From an uncultured Tissierellia bacterium (GTDB lineage: Bacteria; Bacillota; Clostridia; Tissierellales; Peptoniphilaceae): a stretch of 64,000 nt of DNA. Positions 52,698 through 62,000 of this stretch are shown here, piece after piece (position 1 is the first letter of the stretch; each line of letters begins with the position of its first letter). The notes under the pieces were generated by a model that worked only from the letters and a program-made list of their open reading frames with translations, was not told where the DNA came from and ran no database searches. Location of the stretch: NCBI GenBank assembly GCA_937923265.1, contig CALAJY010000032.1, positions 5,085 through 69,084 on the forward strand. Direction: 5' to 3'. The position numbers and the translations under genes are program-made.

Positions 52698-52750
52698 TTT
52701 ACATAGAGTTTACATAGCCTTCTACGAAATTGTTTATGGGCTGATATAAT
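52698..52750 (+). promoter_or_regulatory. ppk1 promoter with Pho-box-like repeat array
   Basis: TTTACA at 52698-52703 and 52709-52714 are separated by exactly five bases, the spacing of PhoP boxes (TTHACA repeats) in Bacillus. Weaker copies follow at 11-12 base steps: TCTACG (52721) and TTTATG (52733). A TATAAT -10 lies at 52745-52750, with no good -35, so the array occupies about -60 to -20, the known place for PhoP activation. The downstream gene makes polyphosphate, which fits. Confidence 0.65.
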
Positions 52751-52798
52751 GAGAGAGAATCGGCAAAAGTGTGGAAAAGAATGGAAAAGGAAGCAATT

Positions 52799-55213
52799 AT
52801 GAGCGACGATAAGAAACATGAATTTATGCAAAACCGAGAGCTATCCTGGCTGGAATTCAACCGCCGGGTCCTGCAAGAGGGCTGCGATCCACAGACGCCT
52901 CTTTTGGAACGCTACAAGTTTATCTCTATTTTCACCTCGAATCTGGATGAATTTTTCCGGGTTCGCGTGGGATCCCTGCAGAACTTAGCGGATCTAAAAA
53001 AGACGGTCATTGATAACAAAACGGGATGGACCGCCCAGGAACAATTAGATGCCATTTTTGAACGCGTTCCTGAGCTTTATCAGGAAAGAGACCGGGCCAT
53101 GGAGGCCCTCCGTCCTCTTCTGGCGGAGCGGGGCATGGTGCATAAGGATCTCAAGAAATTATCCAAAAAGGAGGCCTCCTACCTGGACAGCTTCTATCAA
53201 AATCGCCTTCTTCCCATCCTCTCTCCCCTGATCATCGATGCCCGCCATCCTTTCCCTCACTTGACGAACCAGCAAATCTATATCTTTTCGGATGTCAGTG
53301 ATTCAAAGGGCAATCCCTACGTTGGAATTATCGGCGTTCCCACGGTGTTGGATCCCATCGTGTTTTTTCCCAATTCCAGCCACTATGTTCTCTTAGAGGA
53401 GATTATCAAGGACAAGGTGGCAACCCTCTTCCAAGGATTCAAGCTGGAAAGCCTGGCCATGATCTCGATCACTCGAAATGCCGATATCAATTTGGATGAG
53501 GAAATTGATGACATGGACGAAAATATCCGGCAGACCATCAAGAAATCCCTGCGGAAGCGAAACCGACTGGCGGCCGTCCGCTTAGAGATCCAGGGAGAGC
53601 TGCCCAAGTCCAGTGTCGACCTTTTGCTCAAGCACCATAACCTGTCGAAGAAGCAGGTCTTTTACTCCGCCTCCCCGCTTCGCATGAAGTATGTCTTCGC
53701 CATCGAAAATCACATTGATCTGGCGACGCGGGAACAGGTCTGCTATCGTCCCTTCCAACCGCAGGAACCCATGATGTTCGATTCCAAGAAGCCGATCATG
53801 GACCAGATCTTTGAGTCGGATAAGCTCCTACACTATCCCTATGAATCCATGGATCCCTTCCTGGACATGCTCAAGGAGGCCAGCCGGGATCCCTCGGTGG
53901 TGAGCATCCGCATCACGATCTACCGCATGGCGACCGTGTCCAAGGTGGCCGAGTATCTTGCCCAGGCGGCGGAAAACGGGAAAGAGGTCCTGGCTCTGAT
54001 GGAGCTGCGAGCCCGTTTCGATGAAGAGAACAACATCGACTATTCGGAGCGTTTGGAGCAGGCGGGATGCACAATCATTTATGGCTTTGAGTCCTACAAG
54101 GTCCACTCGAAGATCTGTTTAATTACCTGCTACCGGGACAATAAAATACAGACCATCACCCAGATCGGAACCGGAAACTATAACGAAAAAACGGCGAAGC
54201 AGTACACCGACCTTGCCTTCTTTACGGCAAACCCGGAGATTGGGCAGGACGCCATCAGCTTTTTTAATAATATGCTCATCAGCAATCTGGAGGGCCAGTA
54301 TAAGCATCTGCTCGTGGCCCCCACCGGGATTAAACCGGCTTTGATGAACCTCTTCGATCGGGAGATTGCCCGTGCCAAAAACGGAGAGGATGCGCAGATC
54401 ATCATCAAGTGCAACTCCATCTCCGAGCACGATCTGATTGTGAAGATGCAGGAAGCCTCGCAGGCGGGCGTCAAGATCTCCCTTATCGTCCGCGGCATCT
54501 GCTGCCTGCGTCCTCAGATTCCCGGAAAGACGGACAACATTCGCGTGTTCTCCGTCGTGGGTCGCTTCCTGGAGCACCATCGCATCTACTGCTTTGGCGC
54601 CAATCGGGAGGACATCTACATTTCCTCCGCCGACCTCATGACCCGGAACATCGTGAACCGCGTGGAGATTGCGGTCCCCATTCGAGACGCCCGGGTCAGG
54701 GACCGCATCAAGCTCATGCTTGATGTGTTTTTGGAAGACGGGGAAAAGGAGACCGAGCTGCAATCCGATGGCTCCTACCAACCGGTCCCAGATCATGAGG
54801 GCCAGGTCGCTCAGAAAATCTTCATGCTGGTGGCGGAACAGGTGGCCCGCAAAAAGCTCTACAACAAGGAGCTGACGGAGCGAATCGACCTCCACCAGAT
54901 CCACCGGATGGGAGAGAAATTACCGGATGCCCCCTCTGACGAGGTCCTGGAAGAGGAAAAGATGCAACCCACCCCTCTCTCCGATGCCACGCCTCCTGCA
55001 GCCGCAACACAGGAAGAAATTCCGACCGAGAAAAAGACAGCACCGGAACCGTCGGAGCGGGAAGCGTCTCCCCTTGCCGGTCCCTCTCATCACGATGAGG
55101 AAAAAGGCAGTTCCCGGTCCACACCCCGGGAAGAGGTCACGGAGGCATCGGAAGGCCGGGAGCCTTCGCTCTGGCAGCGCCTGGTCGCCCGGATCAAAGG
55201 CTGGTTCTCCTAA
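52799..55213 (+). CDS. ppk1: polyphosphate kinase 1 with an extra C-terminal tail
   Basis: Polymerises ATP gamma-phosphate into polyphosphate. 804 residues from the ATG at 52799 (MSDDKKHEFMQNRELSWLEFNRRVLQE), with AAGGAA upstream; a Met six codons earlier is possible. The phosphorylated histidine is H436 (YKVHSKICLITCYR), with the second catalytic histidine in EHHRIYCFGANREDIYIS. PPK1 is usually about 690-720 residues. From about 700 the chain is a low-complexity acidic, Pro/Ser/Thr/Glu-rich tail that ends in a short amphipathic segment SLWQRLVARIKGWFS. I infer the end could bind membrane or a partner. Confidence 0.95.
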   Translation: MSDDKKHEFMQNRELSWLEFNRRVLQEGCDPQTPLLERYKFISIFTSNLDEFFRVRVGSLQNLADLKKTVIDNKTGWTAQEQLDAIFERVPELYQERDRAMEALRPLLAERGMVHKDLKKLSKKEASYLDSFYQNRLLPILSPLIIDARHPFPHLTNQQIYIFSDVSDSKGNPYVGIIGVPTVLDPIVFFPNSSHYVLLEEIIKDKVATLFQGFKLESLAMISITRNADINLDEEIDDMDENIRQTIKKSLRKRNRLAAVRLEIQGELPKSSVDLLLKHHNLSKKQVFYSASPLRMKYVFAIENHIDLATREQVCYRPFQPQEPMMFDSKKPIMDQIFESDKLLHYPYESMDPFLDMLKEASRDPSVVSIRITIYRMATVSKVAEYLAQAAENGKEVLALMELRARFDEENNIDYSERLEQAGCTIIYGFESYKVHSKICLITCYRDNKIQTITQIGTGNYNEKTAKQYTDLAFFTANPEIGQDAISFFNNMLISNLEGQYKHLLVAPTGIKPALMNLFDREIARAKNGEDAQIIIKCNSISEHDLIVKMQEASQAGVKISLIVRGICCLRPQIPGKTDNIRVFSVVGRFLEHHRIYCFGANREDIYISSADLMTRNIVNRVEIAVPIRDARVRDRIKLMLDVFLEDGEKETELQSDGSYQPVPDHEGQVAQKIFMLVAEQVARKKLYNKELTERIDLHQIHRMGEKLPDAPSDEVLEEEKMQPTPLSDATPPAAATQEEIPTEKKTAPEPSEREASPLAGPSHHDEEKGSSRSTPREEVTEASEGREPSLWQRLVARIKGWFS

Positions 55214-55228
55214 TACCGCCCTACGAAG

Positions 55229-55264
55229 AAAAAGGACAGGATTCCATAGAATCCTGTCCTTTTT
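55229..55264. terminator. bidirectional terminator between ppk1 and tadA
   Basis: A perfect 16-bp stem (55229-55244 with 55249-55264), AAAAAGGACAGGATTC and its complement, with a CATA loop. The A-run and T-run at the stem base make it work both ways for the convergent genes. Confidence 0.92.
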
Positions 55265-55276
55265 GCATTCCATTCC

Positions 55277-55819
55277 TTACCTGTCCCGTCGCCTCTTCTG
55301 AAAGAAGCCTTGAAGGAGGTCCTTTGCCTCTCGCCCACGGATTCCCCCGGTGCTTTTTACGTGCCAAAGGCTTCCGGGAAGCGAGAAGGCATTCAGTCCC
55401 GAACCACAGGCTCCCTTTTGCGGATCCCAGGCGGCAAAGACCACCCTGCCCAGCCGGGCATTCACCATGGCTCCCGCACACATCAGGCAGGGCTCCAAAT
55501 TGACATAGAGGGTAAACTCCATGAGCCGCCGCCCGTAACGGCGGCTCATGGCTTCCAACGCAATCAACTCTGCGTGGCGAAGCGCATTGCCCTCCCTTTC
55601 CACAAGATTGTGACAGCGATAGACCACCTGCCCTCGGCGAACGACCACGCAACCGACCGGAACCTCTCCGGTCTCCCCCGCCCGCTTGGCCTCTTCCAAG
55701 GCAAGCCTCATAAAGTGGGCATCCAGCTTTTCTCGATGCAGGGAAAGGCGGCCTCGAAGGCGGGTTCGTCCCTTGGGACCAACCCATGCCTTGGGGAGCG
55801 GGTAGGCGGTGACCTTCAT
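55277..55819 (-). CDS. tadA: tRNA-specific adenosine-34 deaminase
   Basis: Deaminates A34 of tRNA-Arg to inosine. 180 residues. Zinc and catalytic residues: H82 and E84 (RHAELIAL), and C111/C114 (LEPCLMCAGAM). The first 30 residues (MKVTAYPLPKAWVGPKGRTRLRGRLSLHREK) are an unusual extension; TadA normally begins near HFMRLALEEAKRAGE. ATG at 55819 follows the fumB stop immediately but has a weak site, so translation may start later. Co-transcribed with the pathway genes upstream. Confidence 0.93.
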   Translation of the reverse strand: MKVTAYPLPKAWVGPKGRTRLRGRLSLHREKLDAHFMRLALEEAKRAGETGEVPVGCVVVRRGQVVYRCHNLVEREGNALRHAELIALEAMSRRYGRRLMEFTLYVNLEPCLMCAGAMVNARLGRVVFAAWDPQKGACGSGLNAFSLPGSLWHVKSTGGIRGREAKDLLQGFFQKRRRDR

Positions 55820-56386
55820 CTACTTGTCCGCTTCCTTCAACGAATTCAGATAGGCATCCTTGCCCAGTTCATACAGGTTATTTCCCTTGCTGTCGATGGT
55901 AACCGTCACCGGAAAATCCTTGACCTCCAAATGACGAACCGCCTCGGCACCCAAATCGGGGTAATCGATAATCTCACAGGAAACAACCGAAGCCTTTAAT
56001 TTTGCCGCAGAGCCACCGATGGCGGTGAAATAGACGGCCTTGTTCTTCTTAATGGATTCAATGACTTCCGGAGACCGGCGTCCCTTGCCGATCATGCCGG
56101 CAAGGCCCAAATCCAAGAGCCGGGGGGTGAAATCATCCATCCGATAGCTGGAGGTGGGTCCACAGGATCCGATGGGTTCTCCTTCCTTGGAGGGCGTGGG
56201 TCCCACATAGTAGATGCAGGCATTTTCAATGGGAAAGCCCAGGTCTTCTCCCCGGTCCAAGCGACCCATCCAGCGCTTGTGAACGGCATCACGGCCGGTG
56301 TACAGGGTTCCCGTCAGGGTTACCATCTCGCCTGCTTTGAGCTCTTCCAGTTCCTTTCGATCAAAGGGAATCTTTAAATTTTTCAT
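55820..56386 (-). CDS. class I fumarase-type hydro-lyase, beta subunit (probable mesaconase)
   Basis: 188 residues of the C-terminal Fe-S hydro-lyase subunit (FumB/TtdB type): LKAGEMVTLTGTLYTGRDAVHKRWM, YYVGPTPSKEGEPIGSCGPTSSYRMD and MIGKGRRS. It forms the [4Fe-4S] enzyme with the alpha subunit encoded 10 bases upstream. Class I fumarases and two-subunit mesaconases cannot be told apart by these motifs. The location after mal, whose product is mesaconate, makes the (S)-citramalate-forming mesaconase the better reading; fumarase activity may also be present. Confidence 0.85.
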   Translation of the reverse strand: MKNLKIPFDRKELEELKAGEMVTLTGTLYTGRDAVHKRWMGRLDRGEDLGFPIENACIYYVGPTPSKEGEPIGSCGPTSSYRMDDFTPRLLDLGLAGMIGKGRRSPEVIESIKKNKAVYFTAIGGSAAKLKASVVSCEIIDYPDLGAEAVRHLEVKDFPVTVTIDSKGNNLYELGKDAYLNSLKEADK

Positions 56387-56395
56387 CGCACCCTC

Positions 56396-57241
56396 CTAAA
56401 TTTCAAAAACCCGATGGCGGGAAGCATGGCAGTTGATGTTAACGGCAACCGGTAGTCCCGCAATGTGGGTGGGATAAGTTTCCATCAAAACGCGCAGGGC
56501 GGTGGTATGACCCCCATACCCCTGGGGTCCCACGCCGCTGGCATTGATCCGCTCCAAGCATTCCTCTTCGATTTCCTGCAATTGCGGATCCGCATTCTTC
56601 TCATTAATGGGGCGAAGCAAGGAGTGTTTCGCCATGGTGGCTGCCTTGTCAAAGGTTCCCCCCACGCCGACTCCGACCACAAAGGGAGGGCAGGCATTGG
56701 GACCGGCGTTTTTGGCGGTCTCCACGATAAAATTCTTGACCCCATCCAAACCATCGGCCGGTTTGAGCATGGTGATCCGGCTCATGTTTTCCGAGCCAAA
56801 GCCCTTGGCAGCCAGACCGATTTTCAGGCCTTCGCCGGGCACGATCCGAACATGAATCACTGCCGGCGAGTTGTCCTCCGTGTTTTTGCGATCAAAGAGG
56901 GGCTCTTCCACCACCGACTTGCGGAGATAAGCCTCCGTGTAGGCATCGGCGACGGCCCGGTTGATGGCTTCTTCCAATTGTCCTTCCACGAGATGGACCT
57001 CTTGTCCCAGATCCACAAAGCAGACGACCATTCCCGTGTCCTGACACATGGGGGAATGGGTGTCTCTTGCGATATTCTGGTTTTCCAGGATGATATCCAG
57101 GGTCTGTTGCGCAATGGGCCAGGATTCCTTCTCCCGATTTGCCTGTAGGGCATCCACCACATCCTGAGACAGATTTTCGCTCATGTCGATCAGCGCTTCC
57201 TTGATCCGATCATGAATGAGCTGACAGGAAATTTCCCGCAT
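56396..57241 (-). CDS. class I fumarase-type hydro-lyase, alpha subunit (probable mesaconase)
   Basis: 281 residues of the N-terminal subunit, with the three cluster cysteines visible: C66 (MCQDTG), C184 (NAGPNACPPF) and C271 (NINCHASRH). Family stretches DRKNTEDNSPAVIHVRIVPGEGLKI and GFGSENMSRITMLKP. It is separated from mal by a terminator, so it may be expressed by read-through. Hydrates mesaconate to (S)-citramalate on context, otherwise fumarate to malate. Citramalate lyase was not found in the window. Confidence 0.85.
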   Translation of the reverse strand: MREISCQLIHDRIKEALIDMSENLSQDVVDALQANREKESWPIAQQTLDIILENQNIARDTHSPMCQDTGMVVCFVDLGQEVHLVEGQLEEAINRAVADAYTEAYLRKSVVEEPLFDRKNTEDNSPAVIHVRIVPGEGLKIGLAAKGFGSENMSRITMLKPADGLDGVKNFIVETAKNAGPNACPPFVVGVGVGGTFDKAATMAKHSLLRPINEKNADPQLQEIEEECLERINASGVGPQGYGGHTTALRVLMETYPTHIAGLPVAVNINCHASRHRVFEI

Positions 57242-57266
57242 TTCTTCCTCCTCTATTTGTTTTTAT

Positions 57267-57296
57267 AAAAAAAGCGCAGACCGGAGCCTGCGCTTT
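57267..57296 (-). terminator. rho-independent terminator between mal and the hydro-lyase genes
   Basis: AAAGCGCAG (57271-57279) pairs with CTGCGCTTT (57288-57296) around an eight-base loop; the minus strand continues with seven T. It should separate glmS-glmL-glmE-mal from the two hydro-lyase genes. Confidence 0.8.
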
Positions 57297-57310
57297 TCTC
57301 ACTCACGAAC

Positions 57311-58552
57311 TTATTTGTTGCGATTTGCTAAGCGTACCACACGGTTCATCTCGTTATTCACGATCATGATTCCTTCGTCAACGCCCATGCCCGGTTTTGC
57401 CAGCTGCTGGTCGGCACCGACACCCATGGAGCAGTTCACAAGAACCTCTGCGGAACGAGACGTCTCGTTGCAGGTACCACCGCAGTAAGCGCCAACGCCA
57501 TTCTTGCGACACTCAAGAACTGCCTGGATCGTGTTGTTGATACCACCCAGATCCGGGGTCTTAATCTGGATCATGTGACCGGCATGTGCCTTACCAAAGT
57601 CGATGACATCTTCCAGGGTGTTGCACCATTCATCCGCAACCACCTCAACCTTGATGTTGTTGTCATCCAGGCCCTTGGTCAACGCTGCCAGAGCTTTAAT
57701 CTGGTCGGCACGATTTCCCATGTCCATGGGTCCTTCGATTCTCAGATGGAAGGGCTTTGCTGCCTCTTCCAGCTTCTTGAAGTATTCCACCATCTTGTCG
57801 TTGTCATTGTGGGTGAAGTCTCCAATGGTTCCATAGACATCAATATGGAAGGTCGGATTGTAGTTCTCATCGGCCCGCATGGTCTGTACGCGGTTGCTCA
57901 ACCATTTTACGTATTCCAGCAACTTCTCACCGTTCTCGCCCGTCTTTTCCTTCACGTTGTTGAAGAGGCCGTGCGGCATCACGTCTGCTTGTTTGATGAT
58001 CATCTTATCCGCATTCAAATAACGATCGTCTCCGGACTGTGCAAAGATGGGAACTCTCTTAATCTCCACACCGGTCTCATACTCGTCGCGAACGACTTCT
58101 GCCATGGTGCAGTGTTTTGCCTTTGCTACCGCATCCAGGATTGCCTGGGTAACCCCATAACGGATGGCCGTGTGGAGTCTCTTGCCATTGACCTCCATAT
58201 GGTCAACGTCATCGGCAAGTTCGCGGAAGCTCTTCAGCTCCTGGCCAACCAATTTCTCTTTGATTTCTCCCTCGATTACGGGGATGAAATCTTCTGCTAA
58301 GAAGATGGGGTCACGTCCGCCGGCACCGGAGTACTGAACAGCGGCACAGTCACCAAAAGCGACCTGGCCATCGTCAAGAATGAGCATCACGGAGATGGCT
58401 TCTCCCGGAATACGGACCTGCGTAAATCCCTCCGTTGCGGTCTCTCCCTTGTAGAACATGCCATCACTTTGTGCACCATTCTTGATGGCCTTCTGGTCAT
58501 CGAAGTAGAAGCCCGTTAGGCCCTTTGTTGCTAATACGTCTGTAATTTTCAT
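57311..58552 (-). CDS. mal: methylaspartate ammonia-lyase
   Basis: Converts (2S,3S)-3-methylaspartate to mesaconate and ammonia. 413 residues, exactly the length of the Clostridium tetanomorphum enzyme, and the catalytic base is at the same place, K331 (MIQIKTPDLGGINNT). Enolase-superfamily metal ligands lie in FHIDVYG, RIEGPMDMG and VADEWCNT. Ends NCSMGVGADQQLAKPGMGVDEGIMIVNNEMNRV as in the family. Follows glmE by 16 bases. Confidence 0.97.
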   Translation of the reverse strand: MKITDVLATKGLTGFYFDDQKAIKNGAQSDGMFYKGETATEGFTQVRIPGEAISVMLILDDGQVAFGDCAAVQYSGAGGRDPIFLAEDFIPVIEGEIKEKLVGQELKSFRELADDVDHMEVNGKRLHTAIRYGVTQAILDAVAKAKHCTMAEVVRDEYETGVEIKRVPIFAQSGDDRYLNADKMIIKQADVMPHGLFNNVKEKTGENGEKLLEYVKWLSNRVQTMRADENYNPTFHIDVYGTIGDFTHNDNDKMVEYFKKLEEAAKPFHLRIEGPMDMGNRADQIKALAALTKGLDDNNIKVEVVADEWCNTLEDVIDFGKAHAGHMIQIKTPDLGGINNTIQAVLECRKNGVGAYCGGTCNETSRSAEVLVNCSMGVGADQQLAKPGMGVDEGIMIVNNEMNRVVRLANRNK

Positions 58553-58568
58553 CGCGCTTACCTTCTCC

Positions 58569-60023
58569 TTATTTTGTCGGTTTTCCTACCAGGTGTCCCT
58601 GGCTTACTGCGAACACGTCATCCACACAGAGCTGGAAGCCAACCTCCCGACCCTCTGCTTTTGCACGCTCTTCCATCTTTTGACGGTGGAAGTCCTTCAA
58701 ATCCTTGGTAAACGGAAGGTTACCGGTGCGCAGATAACGGATGTTTCCATCCAGATCACGTGCCGGTAGCATTTCGCCCAAATTATATGCGGAGGGACCG
58801 AAGGGAATATCGATCGCTCCGGTTTCAAAACCGCGAACGGTTCCTACTGCCAGATCTCCATCGCCCAGTTCAAATACCTTGTTCATGATGCAGTCGGTTT
58901 CCTTGCGAATCAATTCTTTCTCCATCTGCAGATCCTTGGAATCCACCATTTTCTGCTCTTGGAGCAGAGTCAGAACCATCTTGGTGGCCTTGATGCCGTT
59001 GGAGTTCGCTTCCGCTGTCGGAATACCGAACGCTTCATGCGGCGACTTTACGATAACCTTCGTGGCTCCCGCCAAGGCAGCGGCAGTCGCACCCAAGGAA
59101 ATCAAACCAAAGGCCTTGGCTTCATCCGCCGGGAATCCTCCCATCCACTCATGGAAGACGGTGGTGACAAAGACATCATCATAACCATATTTCTTCAGAT
59201 ATTCATTGCACTGCTCTTCCAGGGTCCGTAGGGCAGCCACGTCCTGCACGATATTTCCGCACTGGCCATAACCAACCGTGATGGATTTCACGCCTTGTTC
59301 CGCAGCCAACAGTGCTTCGATAATGGCAACCGCGTTGGAAATGCTGGGGGGTACCAAAGTACCCGTTAAAGGACCGAAGGGCTCCCGGTTGATGTGAACC
59401 CCATTCTCCTCATAAAAGCCGACCAAACGGTCACAGTATTGCCAGTAGGGAATCGTGGCCTCCACGGCCACGTCCTTGGCATAGGGAATATTGTAAGAAA
59501 TGGCACCACCCTCGTTGGAGGTAAATCCACCCGCATGGGCAACCTCCGCCAACAGACGGGAATCGGGCGTGCCGTGACGAATCTGGCAGGGCAACTTCAC
59601 CGAATTGACCACTTTCCGGCAGCTGGCAACTCCGTGGTTCACCGCAGGGAACCCGTTCATCAAAGACCGGCCCGCCTTCTGGGATGCTTCCATGCCCTTC
59701 TGGCCTTCCTCATAGCGGTTCAAACGCGTATAGGCATCGATGGTCGTGGGCAGCAGATCGGCTCCCCCGATATCCTGTAGGTATTGCAAAAGTTTAATAT
59801 GATCATCCAGCAGGGGAACACCGGCACGGGGTTGTGCCAGGGTTTGTCCGTCCAGCTTAGCTTTCTTCATCCGATCCGCGAAGTTTCTCTCCTCCGGGAT
59901 TTTCTTGAGGAAGTCCACAGCCTCCTGCAAATCCACATCCTTTCCCGTAGGCCATGAAGCCAGCACCTCCTGGCGCTCCTTCATGAAGTCTCCCTCGGGG
60001 ATCTTCTTGTTCTGTAGTTTCAT
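58569..60023 (-). CDS. glmE: methylaspartate mutase subunit E
   Basis: Catalytic subunit of coenzyme B12-dependent glutamate mutase. 484 residues. [43 protein letters not shown] aligns well with Clostridium GlmE, and [43 protein letters not shown] and HEWMGGFP are family patterns. ATG at 60023 has GGAGG six bases upstream. The start lies inside the last part of the glmL frame. Confidence 0.97.
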   Translation of the reverse strand: MKLQNKKIPEGDFMKERQEVLASWPTGKDVDLQEAVDFLKKIPEERNFADRMKKAKLDGQTLAQPRAGVPLLDDHIKLLQYLQDIGGADLLPTTIDAYTRLNRYEEGQKGMEASQKAGRSLMNGFPAVNHGVASCRKVVNSVKLPCQIRHGTPDSRLLAEVAHAGGFTSNEGGAISYNIPYAKDVAVEATIPYWQYCDRLVGFYEENGVHINREPFGPLTGTLVPPSISNAVAIIEALLAAEQGVKSITVGYGQCGNIVQDVAALRTLEEQCNEYLKKYGYDDVFVTTVFHEWMGGFPADEAKAFGLISLGATAAALAGATKVIVKSPHEAFGIPTAEANSNGIKATKMVLTLLQEQKMVDSKDLQMEKELIRKETDCIMNKVFELGDGDLAVGTVRGFETGAIDIPFGPSAYNLGEMLPARDLDGNIRYLRTGNLPFTKDLKDFHRQKMEERAKAEGREVGFQLCVDDVFAVSQGHLVGKPTK

Positions 60024-61416
60024 GTGCTCCCTCCACTTTGATAATGTATTTCTTCATCATTCGAACGGCCATATCCGGATCAATCATGCAGAGAAGCCCC
60101 ATTGCAGAAAGGATGTATCTGGAATCCAGATAAAAATCCGGATGCACGGGCTCCAAAGACTCAGGATCTTCCATATTATAGATGGCGGCAGAAAGAATTT
60201 CTGCAGCATGGTCCGTGTAGACCAGGACGCCACCCGTTCCGATTATGGTCTTTAAGTTGCTGAGGTCTTTGCCCCACTGCTGCTGCACGGGGCCCATGGG
60301 CGAGTAGGTTTCTTCCAGTCGCCCGGCGTGACGCTTCATGGAAAGTCTGGTACAGATCTTCGCCATGGCTACATCATAATTAAGATCACGTTCCGTACGA
60401 GCAATGAAGTCCGAGTTTTCGAAGCGGAACTTGGCTTCTCCCTCCACATCATACTCGTAATTCTCGCCTAAATAATCGGCCAACATCTTGGGGCTCGCCC
60501 CCTCCACCACAGAACGGATGGACCGGCGCATTCCCAAGTCTCCCTCCACGGTTCGTTTGGCATATGGCTCCTGGAGTCCGCGCAAAAGCACCGAGGATCG
60601 GGTGGGAAGTCCCTTGGTCAGGGAATGGATATCGGTGGTTGCTCCCCCGATATCAATCACGGCCAGCTCTCCCATTCCTTCCTCATTTTTGGTCCCTTTG
60701 GAAAGAACCTCCGCCGCCTTCAAAACCGCTGCGGGCGTGGGCATGATAATCGCGGAAATGTCCTCTTGTACATGGGTCATTCCCCGCGCTTTCGTAATAT
60801 TCTTCATGAAAATCTTCCGGATGAGCTCGCGACTGCTTTCCACATTAATCACGTTGAGCTTGGGCATGACGTTTTCGGCAACGTAGTATTCCACCTTGCC
60901 GTCAAAAATATCATCGATATCATCCAGTGCTGATTTGTTGCCGGCCACGACAACCGGCACCTTTACTTCCGCATTTGCCAGCATCATCGCATTATGGGTG
61001 ATGCAGTCCACATTTCCTCCGTCGGTTCCGCCCGCCAGAAGAATAATATCCAAGTTCGATTCGGCAATCTCCTTCGCCTCACGACGGTTCAGATTGCCAC
61101 AATAAGTATGGAGAACGCGAGCACCTGCTCCCAAGGCTGCGCGCTTGGCTGCCTCTGCGGTTAATTCGTCCACCAGGCCGATGGCAATCATCTTCAGACC
61201 ACCGGCTGCCGAGGAGCAAGCGGTCTTCTTGATAATATCCACGTCCTCATCCACCTGATCCATGAGCATTTCATAGGCTTCTTCGTAGCCATTCATCACG
61301 TTGGTCTCTACCGTCGTGTAGGCCTTCGAAGTTGCGATGATCTCTTCTTTTTCAATGTCGATGAGGGTGAGCTTGGTGTTGGTACTTCCGAAGTCAACAA
61401 ACAGATAAGCTTTCAA
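59857..61416 (-). CDS. glmL: glutamate mutase accessory protein GlmL, with an abnormal overlap into glmE
   Basis: Putative ATPase that repairs glutamate mutase, as EutA/diol dehydratase reactivases do. The N-terminal actin-like motif is [15 protein letters not shown], with [30 protein letters not shown] and [12 protein letters not shown] later. Related proteins end near KKYIIKV, at about residue 463, just before the glmE start. Here the frame stays open and runs 167 bases into glmE in another frame, adding about 55 residues ([22 protein letters not shown]...) that are out-of-frame glmE. So the natural stop is probably lost by mutation, a small frameshift or a sequencing error. Starts TTG at 61416. 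Confidence 0.93.
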   Translation of the reverse strand: MKAYLFVDFGSTNTKLTLIDIEKEEIIATSKAYTTVETNVMNGYEEAYEMLMDQVDEDVDIIKKTACSSAAGGLKMIAIGLVDELTAEAAKRAALGAGARVLHTYCGNLNRREAKEIAESNLDIILLAGGTDGGNVDCITHNAMMLANAEVKVPVVVAGNKSALDDIDDIFDGKVEYYVAENVMPKLNVINVESSRELIRKIFMKNITKARGMTHVQEDISAIIMPTPAAVLKAAEVLSKGTKNEEGMGELAVIDIGGATTDIHSLTKGLPTRSSVLLRGLQEPYAKRTVEGDLGMRRSIRSVVEGASPKMLADYLGENYEYDVEGEAKFRFENSDFIARTERDLNYDVAMAKICTRLSMKRHAGRLEETYSPMGPVQQQWGKDLSNLKTIIGTGGVLVYTDHAAEILSAAIYNMEDPESLEPVHPDFYLDSRYILSAMGLLCMIDPDMAVRMMKKYIIKVEGAHETTEQEDPRGRLHEGAPGGAGFMAYGKGCGFAGGCGLPQENPGGEKLRGSDEES

Positions 61417-61425
61417 TGGAATCTC

Positions 61426-61833
61426 CTATCCAAACACCTTATGCAAATCCGCAATTGTCGTCTCAATCGGGGTTCCAGGCGGATAGACGAAATCGAATCC
61501 CATATTATGGAAACGTTTTTTAACTTCCTCAAAATCCTGTTTTCCCACCACGATGTTCCCGCCTACAAAGAGCTTGATGTCCTTGAGACCGGCTTCATCG
61601 CACTTATCTCTCATTCCCTGGCAGTCCAATTCTCCCTGGCCATAAAGGGATGAAACAACGATCGCATCTGCGTCCGTTTCTACAGCTGCGTTAATAAACG
61701 CCTCCTGCGGTGACAAAACCCCAATGTTTGTCACTTCAAATCCTGCGTCCCTGAGTGCGAAGTCCATGATCTTATTGCCCACAGCGTGGCAATCGGATCC
61801 GATCACACCAAGAACCAACTTAGTCTTTCCCAC
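61426..61833 (-). CDS. glmS: methylaspartate mutase subunit S (B12-binding)
   Basis: Small cobalamin-binding subunit of glutamate mutase, 135 residues. The base-off motif D14-x-H16-x-x-G19 ([10 protein letters not shown]) supplies the axial histidine, and [13 protein letters not shown] and [12 protein letters not shown] follow. Start GTG at 61833 with AGGAGG five bases upstream. First gene of glmS-glmL-glmE-mal. No B12 riboswitch is seen in the 160 bases upstream. Confidence 0.97.
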   Translation of the reverse strand: MGKTKLVLGVIGSDCHAVGNKIMDFALRDAGFEVTNIGVLSPQEAFINAAVETDADAIVVSSLYGQGELDCQGMRDKCDEAGLKDIKLFVGGNIVVGKQDFEEVKKRFHNMGFDFVYPPGTPIETTIADLHKVFG

Positions 61834-61964
61834 GTTTTCCTCCTAATTAAGGTTTTCCTTTCAAACTGTCCATGTGACATTGTATAGCAAATCCTCTTGT
61901 GTGAAAAGGGTGGCAAAGTCTTTCCCACTAAACATTCCCCTAATCTCTTTCATAAGTTCTATGA

Positions 61965-61996
61965 AATAAAGAGACGTTGGAATTCCAACGTCTCTT
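61965..61996 (-). terminator. terminator of uvrA
   Basis: A 28-base perfect palindrome, AAGAGACGTTGG-AATT-CCAACGTCTCTT (61969-61996), just past the uvrA stop. The minus strand continues with a short broken T-run (TATTT), so strength is moderate. Confidence 0.75.
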
Positions 61997-62000
61997 CCGG

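Noticed and set aside
61834..61964. Cobalamin riboswitch before glmS
   Set aside because: Only about 130 bases without the B12-box or supporting helices; a TATACA-like -10 is visible but no convincing -35.
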